From Rhinopithecus roxellana (lineage: Eukaryota > Chordata > Mammalia > Primates > Cercopithecidae): a stretch of DNA of 64,000 nt. This document shows, in pieces, positions 58,547 to 64,000 of this stretch (position 1 is its first letter; each line of letters starts with the position of its first letter). A model generated the notes under the pieces. It was not told the origin of the DNA, made no database searches, and was given only the letters and a program-made list of their open reading frames with translations. Where the stretch lies: positions 79,070,563 through 79,134,562 of the forward strand of contig NC_044564.1 in assembly GCF_007565055.1 (NCBI RefSeq), read 5' to 3'. Both the position numbers and the translations under genes were made by a program.

Positions 58547-58823
58547 CTAATACGTTTTCATGAACAAGAAAAAAAAAGATAAATTTTAATGACATTAACC
58601 TCAGATGATTAGAGTTTAATCATTAATTCAAAATTTCACAACACTTCCTTTACAGGTTTGAAACATGCAACCTGGAAGAAGACAACATTCAAATGCAACA
58701 AAATCCCAATAACCAACTCCAGTATAATTCAGAAGAATGAATTTAGATAATTGATAAAGCAATTGTAAAAAACTTGTAAAATAGTACTACTACTGTGTAG
58801 CATTTAGAGATAAACAAAGTATT

Positions 58824-59130
58824 GACTGGCAGTGGTGGCTCATGCCTGTAATCGCAGCACTTGGGAGGTCGAGGCAGGTGGATCACTTTAAGGTCAGGAG
58901 TTGAGACCAGCCTGGCTAACATGGCAAAACCCCATCTCTACTAATAATACCAAAAAAAAAAAAAAAAAAGATTAGCCAGGTGTGATGGCACGTGCCTGTG
59001 CCCAGCTACTCAGGAGGCTGAGGCATGAGAATGGCCTGAACCTGGAAGGCAGAGGTTGCAGTGAGCCGAGATCGCACCACTGCACTCCAGCCTGGGCCAC
59101 AGAGTGAAACTGTGTCTCAAAAAACAGACA
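58824..59130 (+). mobile_element. Alu, plus strand
   Basis: Diverged start (tgactggcagtggtggctca), an internal A run of about 18 and an ending aaactgtgtctcaaaaaaca. It lies between two relic exons. Confidence 0.92.
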
Positions 59131-59297
59131 TAGACAAAATATTTAAATATCGATCATACTATTTCATGTAAAACTATGTCGTTGACTCAACTATAATTGG
59201 TAACATGTGGATTTATAAGAAATATTTTTTTAAATGAAATAAAATCCCACTTCTTAAATAAGTGTTTTTTTTTTTTTTTTAAAGTTTTTTTCCAAAC

Positions 59298-59467
59298 CTT
59301 TCCTGTGGGTCTGAGAGACGATATGTAGATGCATTTTTCTTCTGTTCTGAAGTGGCATCAATAAAAGCCTTCCCACTTGGTATGGCAGCCTTTATCTGTA
59401 CTGCTTGTGCTGGGCCCGAATGATTCCAGTGGGGCTTGTTAGCAGTGGGACTGGTACCCTCAGTGGT
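59298..59467 (-). pseudogene. REXO1-like relic, 170-nt open exon
   Basis: After acceptor gatcattag, 56 codons are open: TTEGTSPTANKPHWNHSG, then PAQAVQIKAAIPSGKAFID, then ATSEQKKNASTYRLSDPQE. The donor that fits is AAAG|gtttgg, weak, but it gives exactly the phase (two bases left) needed by the exon at 58,546. I know no domain for this stretch; membership rests on position, strand and phase. Confidence 0.6.
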
Positions 59468-59561
59468 CTAATGATCTCTTTATTGGTTAGAGCCTATAGG
59501 GCATCTACATAAAACAAAGGATTTGTTTTCTTTCTGCCATGCAGAAAGTTTGTTAAGTATC

Positions 59562-59861
59562 TTTTTTTTTTTTTTTTTTTTTGAGACAGAGTCTCACTCT
59601 GTTGCCAGGCTGGAGTACAGTGGTGCGATCTTGGCTCACTGCAAGCTCCGCCTCCCTGGTTCAAGCGCTTCTCCTGCCTCAGCCTCCCGAGCAGCTGGGA
59701 TTATAGGCACGCACCACCTCGCCTAGCTAATTTTTGTGTTTTTGGTAGAGACGGGGTTTCACCACGTTGGCCAGGAGGATCGCAATCTCCTGACCTCATG
59801 ATCCACCCACCTCAGCCTCCCAAAGTGTTGGGATTACAGGCATGAGCCACCACACCCGGCC
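59562..59861 (-). mobile_element. Alu, minus strand
   Basis: T run of about 20, gagacagagtctcactctgt, and end gagccaccacacccggcc. Nearly complete and little diverged, so probably S or Y type. Confidence 0.95.
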
Positions 59862-60880
59862 TAAATATCACTTTTTAAACACAAAAGTGTTAAAGGAATA
59901 CTACTCACTGAACTTTTTCAATTTATCTTTTATATGTCATAAAAGAACTTCAGCACTTATAAATTACAAAAGTTTCAAATTATTTTGAAAAACTAAAGTC
60001 GATTCTTGTTATTTCAGATAGTTATACTCTGTAAGTCACCACAAACTCAGAATTAGTGAACATTGAATCCATTGCTCCTAAAACAAACAAATATGGGATT
60101 AGGTTCAGGTAAGTCTCTGGTCATATATATATATATATATATATATAATTTTTTGGTCAATGTATCATCTTGTTTTATGTATGTGTCATGTTTACAGACA
60201 TCTCATTTAATACCGTTGTGGCCAAAGCACTAAAACTCATGCCTGAACAAAGCTTATCTAGCACATATTTTCTCTGTAAGGCACATCACATTCTTTTTAT
60301 GCTTAGGAGCACTAGACAGCACTACAATGAGGGGCAATTTTCAGCACAAAATCACCAACAAAAAGCATACAGATGCAAAAAACCTGGCACTAAACAGACT
60401 GCAAAAGGACATTTGTTTACAGTATGTGAGCTGAAGCAAGAAGGCTGTGTCACCTTCTTCATCCTTAACTGGGAACGTGCATGTCAGGCAATTCAAATTT
60501 TTTGCCACTTCCATTGTCTATGAATGATCTCATAAGCACAGCAAGTCTTGATTTTAAGGTTATAAATCAATTTTACTGAGTAGGTGAATTCACAAATTTG
60601 GAATCTGTGAATAATGAGGATCGACTTTTAAAATTTGTGGTTAAGAGGCTATACAATGATAATATACCTACTTTTAATGAAAATGTCAGATCTGTGGCTG
60701 GGGTGGGGAAATGGACAAGAAAATGCTAACAAGCAGGAATCATGTACTGACTGTCAGTAAACTGTGCCCCCTAGTGGACAAAAGGATAAGTAGTCCTAGA
60801 ATAACAAAACTGGAAATAACAAGGTATACACTTTATATAAAGTTTTGAGCTGGGTGGAGATGAGGAACTAAATAACTCAC
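59862..60880. other. Relic intron with TA repeat and old repeat sequence
   Basis: A (TA)n run lies at about 60,124-60,147. The part about 60,030-60,600, including a 117-codon open frame (60,170-60,523), reads like an old interspersed repeat also represented at 27,835 and 29,505; it is not called as a gene. Confidence 0.5.
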
Positions 60881-60949
60881 ATCAAATTTGCCAGACTGTG
60901 CAATTCTCTTTTTTGGTCCAGAAGTGTTTTTGTAATATAACATCCTTTT
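60881..60949 (-). pseudogene. REXO1-like relic, small exon with PKKRIAQ
   Basis: Strong acceptor (cattcttttttccactaggcttcag, written in two parts: cattcttttttccac, taggcttcag) and donor gtgagt frame a 69-nt open block of 23 codons: KRMLYYKNTSGPKKRIAQSG and KFD. The basic KKRIA motif resembles the K-R-I/V-A-H motif in REXO1. Phase 0 on both sides, matching the next exon. Confidence 0.7.
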
Positions 60950-61131
60950 CTGAAGCCTAGTGGAAAAAAGAATGATCCAATTTCAGCATAGTAAAGGCAA
61001 AGTTAGCATGTTTCTCAAAAAGCCATATGAATCTAAGCAACAAAGTAGTGGACAAATTTTTTAATAAAAGTTCACAAAAAATTGAATTTGAATAGTTTTA
61101 CACGTGTAGAGTCCTATAAAAGAATTCTCTA

Positions 61132-61427
61132 GGCCAGGAGCGGTGGCTCATGCCTGTAATTCCAACACTTTGGGAGGCCAAGGCAGGGGCATGACTTGAG
61201 GTCACGAGTTCGAGACCAGCCTGGCTAACAGGGTGAAACCCCGTCTCGACTAAAACTGCACAAATTAGCTGGGTGGGGTGGCGCCCGCCTATAGTTCCAG
61301 CTACTTGGGAGGCTGAGGCAGGAGAATTGCTTGAACCTGGGAGGCGGAGGTTGCAATGAGCTGAGATTGCACCACTGCAATCCAGCATGAACGAAAGACT
61401 GAGACTCCATCTCAAAAACAAACAGAA
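61132..61427 (+). mobile_element. Alu, plus strand
   Basis: Begins ggccaggagcggtggctcat and ends gactccatctcaaaaacaaa. Flanked by target duplication aaagaattctcta (61,119-61,131) and aaagaatcctcta (61,428-61,440). Confidence 0.95.
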
Positions 61428-61685
61428 AAAGAATCCTCTAATTTAAGAAGTCAACTATAAGTTACTGTATATAGTACAATGGCCTCTGGAAACAGTCAAC
61501 TCTGCCAGACACTATGGCTGGCCACTTATCAAGGCTTTTGCCTTGTCATTCCAATATATTATTGATCAAAACTATTAGAATATGTGTGTTATGTACATGT
61601 ATATTGTATAGAATTTAGAACATATATAAAATATGTATTTAAGCAAAACTTAGATTTAAGAAAACAAGAATAAAAAAATGCTAAC

Positions 61686-62982
61686 CTATTTAGCAGTCTT
61701 TTCAAGATTCACTTTCAGTGAATTCATTAGAAACTTAAACATTCTTTCATAGTGTCATCAGAATGACAGGGGGTGACATCTTCAATACACCCCTTATCAG
61801 ACTTGATTGGATCAGAATCAAATTTGGCTAATTTGCTGTCTTCAAAAGTAATGAGATCTTGATTATTACCCTGCATTCTTGGCACATTGTCTTTTGCAAG
61901 GTCATCTGAATAAGAAATGTGGAACTGGCGTGGTGAATACCAACATCTAATTTCTTCTTCTTGAGTATCATAATTTGTTTTTACATGTTTTTTGCTCTTT
62001 GGGTAACTGATTACAACTTTATTTCATTGCTACTGAGAGGTGCAGAAGATGAACCTCCTTCTAAAATACAGTCATGACTTTTTTTTCATCCCCAAATTTT
62101 CCCTTCTTAGGTACTCTTAACATGATATCAATTTACATTAGTTTTAATACCTGGTGATGTTTTCATGAGCAATGTAAGTAGTTGTAATTTGTTACTGTCA
62201 TCATCTATTTGTGTGGTTAGCTGGCTTTTATCTTTTTTCTTCTTTTGTGCCACTAATTTTAAGATTTTTCTCCTTCAGAAGTGTGATATGTATCCATTTA
62301 TTCTTATAATGATGTTTGAAGCCTCTAAATAGTTTAGATTTCTTAGAAGTAGGTATGACTGGAGGTACATCTATTATAAGATCATCTTCAGATTCTGGAC
62401 GATGTTTTAATTCTTATTGGTGAAACAGAAGGCCTTTGGCTCTCCCGGGACGTGTGGCAATCTTCATTCACAGATGTTTTCAAGTGGCAGAAGTGCTGTT
62501 ATCAGCCTCATCCTGCTTTGCTTAGATGCCCCAAGTAGCTCTGCAGAATAATTGAGGAAAGGATCATATTCAAGATCAGTCTCTGGACATTTGAGGTCCA
62601 TCACATACTTTCCAGGCTGTCTTTACTCTTTGATGGCACAATTCCCTTTTCCTCTGGGAGCAGGCTATTTTCAGGAAAATCTTGCCTCACATCTGTGTCA
62701 TTCAAGGAGGCCACAGGGCTTTGAGTCAGTTCTTCAAGTGCTGAAGTTCATTTGGAGATTGCTCTTCTTCAACCTCAGCCTTGACTGACTCATTTTTGTT
62801 AATTCCTTCCAATGTTTCCATTGTTATTTCTAGGACTGTCAGTAGAAAATAAGTTTTATCATTACAATCATGATGAAATTCAGATTCTAGAATACCCTGG
62901 AGAAGTAGCTTTCTATCAGAAAGACATTAACCCTTCCAAATCCAGTTTTAAATACAGGAGGTAGTTTACCAAGTGATCAGTT
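61686..62982 (-). pseudogene. REXO1-like relic, long acidic exon (frame-broken)
   Basis: Bounded by a pyrimidine-rich acceptor (ctcattctccttctag, just above 62,982) and a donor AG|gttagc at 61,686. Open pieces in different frames: TMETLEGINKNESVKAEV and on, to a TGA at 62,726-62,728; ALEELTQSPVASLND to a TGA at 62,601-62,603; YVMDLKCPETDLEYDPFLNY (62,521-62,607), the clearest family match; EDDLIIDVPPVIPTSKKSK near 62,400-62,330; and QEEEIRCWYSPRQF from about 61,970 to a TAA at 61,727. The acidic, low-complexity character and large size match the long second exon of REXO1. At least four frame changes are needed to read it through, so it cannot encode a protein as it stands. Confidence 0.75.
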
Positions 62983-64000
62983 CTAGAAGGAGAATGAGAA
63001 ACCAATGGTTATCACTGTTTAAGTTTTTCAAATGTCTAGCTCATTCCCACGACTGATTAAAATACATTTACACCTTATTACTAATGTGACTATACATCAC
63101 ATTAGGACAGGCCTTGTTTGTGCATAATTGTTTGTGTCAAACGTGACATGCTTTCTATAGAAAATATTCACATTACCAAGCAATGACAATTTGGAAACTT
63201 AGAATAACTGAATATCACTTACACAGAACCATATGTAGTCTTATCTACTGATACTTCTCCACTGTCCACAGGAAAAATGTATTTAAAGCATCAGTCTTTC
63301 CTTCCTTTAGTAAGCCTCAACATTCTAAGGTCCCTGATATCTATAGAATGCTTCAAACACAAAATAACCCCGAGCCCTTAACAACTATGAAAATCTAAGA
63401 ATTGATACACAAAACTCCAGAGAAGCTAGATCCACACTACTGAGGAAACCCAGGAGAGTGAGAAGACACAGGCTTGAAGTAACAGCTGTCCACAACACCC
63501 TGGCAGCTCCTTCCCTAATTTTTACTAGGAGAAATACGACCTCTTCCCAAGATACACTTTCCTGCATCAATTACAGGATAACTTATATCTTTCTCCCTTC
63601 TCCCAAACAAGAGATTTCAGATCTGAGATGTGGTCCCAATTATATTGTTTTTTAAAATTCTGAATTTATTTTAGATTATTTACATATGTTGTTAACACAC
63701 ACATGCTTCCTCTTCACACAATAAGCTTTTTCCTGGCTCAACAGTCTTTCAACTTACCATTCATTTCCTATTAAGAAATTAACGTGATTGAAATCCAAAA
63801 CAATGTAGTGGAAATGTGACATTTTGATAGATGGGGAAGGAGAGGAGCACGCACAAGAATGAGAATTATCTTAGGATCCAAAGATCAAGGCCTGGATCTA
63901 GTTTCTCTTTAACTTGGAAAGGGCAGTAAACTCCAGATAAGCAGGCGGAGGAAGTGCCTTTTGGCTTAAGCTGGGTTTTACTTGGTTGCAATGATTTAGA
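62983..64000. other. Relic intron 1, downstream part, to window end
   Basis: No recognisable exon or young repeat. The REXO1-like initiator exon (family start of the type MLRS...) is not seen and is expected further upstream on the minus strand, outside the window. Confidence 0.5.

Larger units (their letters stand above)
42992..62982 (-). pseudogene. Decayed REXO1-family (RNA exonuclease 1-like) gene, minus strand
   Basis: Nine exon-like blocks in the order expected for REXO1-family proteins lie on the minus strand, convergent with TEK. REXO1 relatives are 3'-5' RNA exonucleases of the DEDDh (EXO III) type with a long acidic N-terminal part, a cysteine-rich region, and a C-terminal nuclease domain. 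Recognised family pieces, in order, are DLEYDPFLNYSAELLG, VRQRYVNLFVEKYLEVC, YLLTEQQL..NYPRPHP, CCRCGKTYG, EECNYH, YSCCGGFLGSPQC and KENLKGFVKTF. Splice phases agree across every junction that can be tested. Breaks: several frameshifts and stops in the long exon, an in-frame TGA in the CCRCG exon, and a lost acceptor before the last exon. The EXO III catalytic exons are not found, and one exon between 48,237 and 57,154 is unlocated. The 5' end (initiator exon) lies outside the window. From memory, LINC00032 is annotated here; that identity is inference. Confidence 0.82.

Noticed and set aside
60170..60523. 117-codon + strand open frame
   Set aside because: Sequence looks like an old interspersed repeat; no splice context and opposite to the relic gene.

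Overview
This is primate nuclear DNA, human or a close ape. It contains the 3' half of TEK (the angiopoietin receptor TIE2) on the + strand, set among Alu, young L1 and HERV9-type LTR12 repeats. Eleven exons read as TEK residues 637-1124 with matching splice phases, and the last one ends exactly at the family length of 1124. The locus would be the TEK side of 9p21 if human. Two residues differ from the human protein as I remember it (685 Ile, 1068 Phe), so the species is left open.

Layout. From 1 to about 27,060 lies TEK: the last fibronectin-III exon (2,345), the transmembrane exon (4,445), eight kinase-domain exons (6,108-25,725) and the tail exon with stop, 3' UTR and AATAAA (26,562-27,060). 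Intron 21 is mostly one 6.2-kb L1. From 27,930 to 42,272 is a nearly pure same-strand L1 pile-up: a truncated L1, an older L1 that has lost its 3' end, a near full-length young L1, and a second truncated young L1 abutting it. No intact L1 ORF1 or ORF2 is present.

The most interesting part is 42,992-62,982 on the minus strand. Nine exon-like blocks lie in order, nearly all with recognisable splice sites and with consistent reading phases. Together they give a protein of the REXO1 (RNA exonuclease 1) family: a long acidic exon, small linker exons, a helical exon, the cysteine-rich zinc-binding-like region and the segment just before the EXO III nuclease domain. The catalytic EXO III exons are not found between here and TEK. 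The large exon has several frame breaks, one small exon has an in-frame TGA, and one acceptor is lost. I read it as a decayed REXO1 paralogue convergent with TEK. From memory, the lncRNA LINC00032 is annotated on this strand between TEK and EQTN and may be the transcript of this relic.

A complete solo LTR12 (52,832-54,143, 4-bp target duplication GCCC) lies inside the relic in the same orientation and could act as a promoter there. The remainder is intronic or intergenic sequence with Alus, MIRs, MER5-like pieces and microsatellites. I saw no rRNA, tRNA, CRISPR or prokaryotic features.
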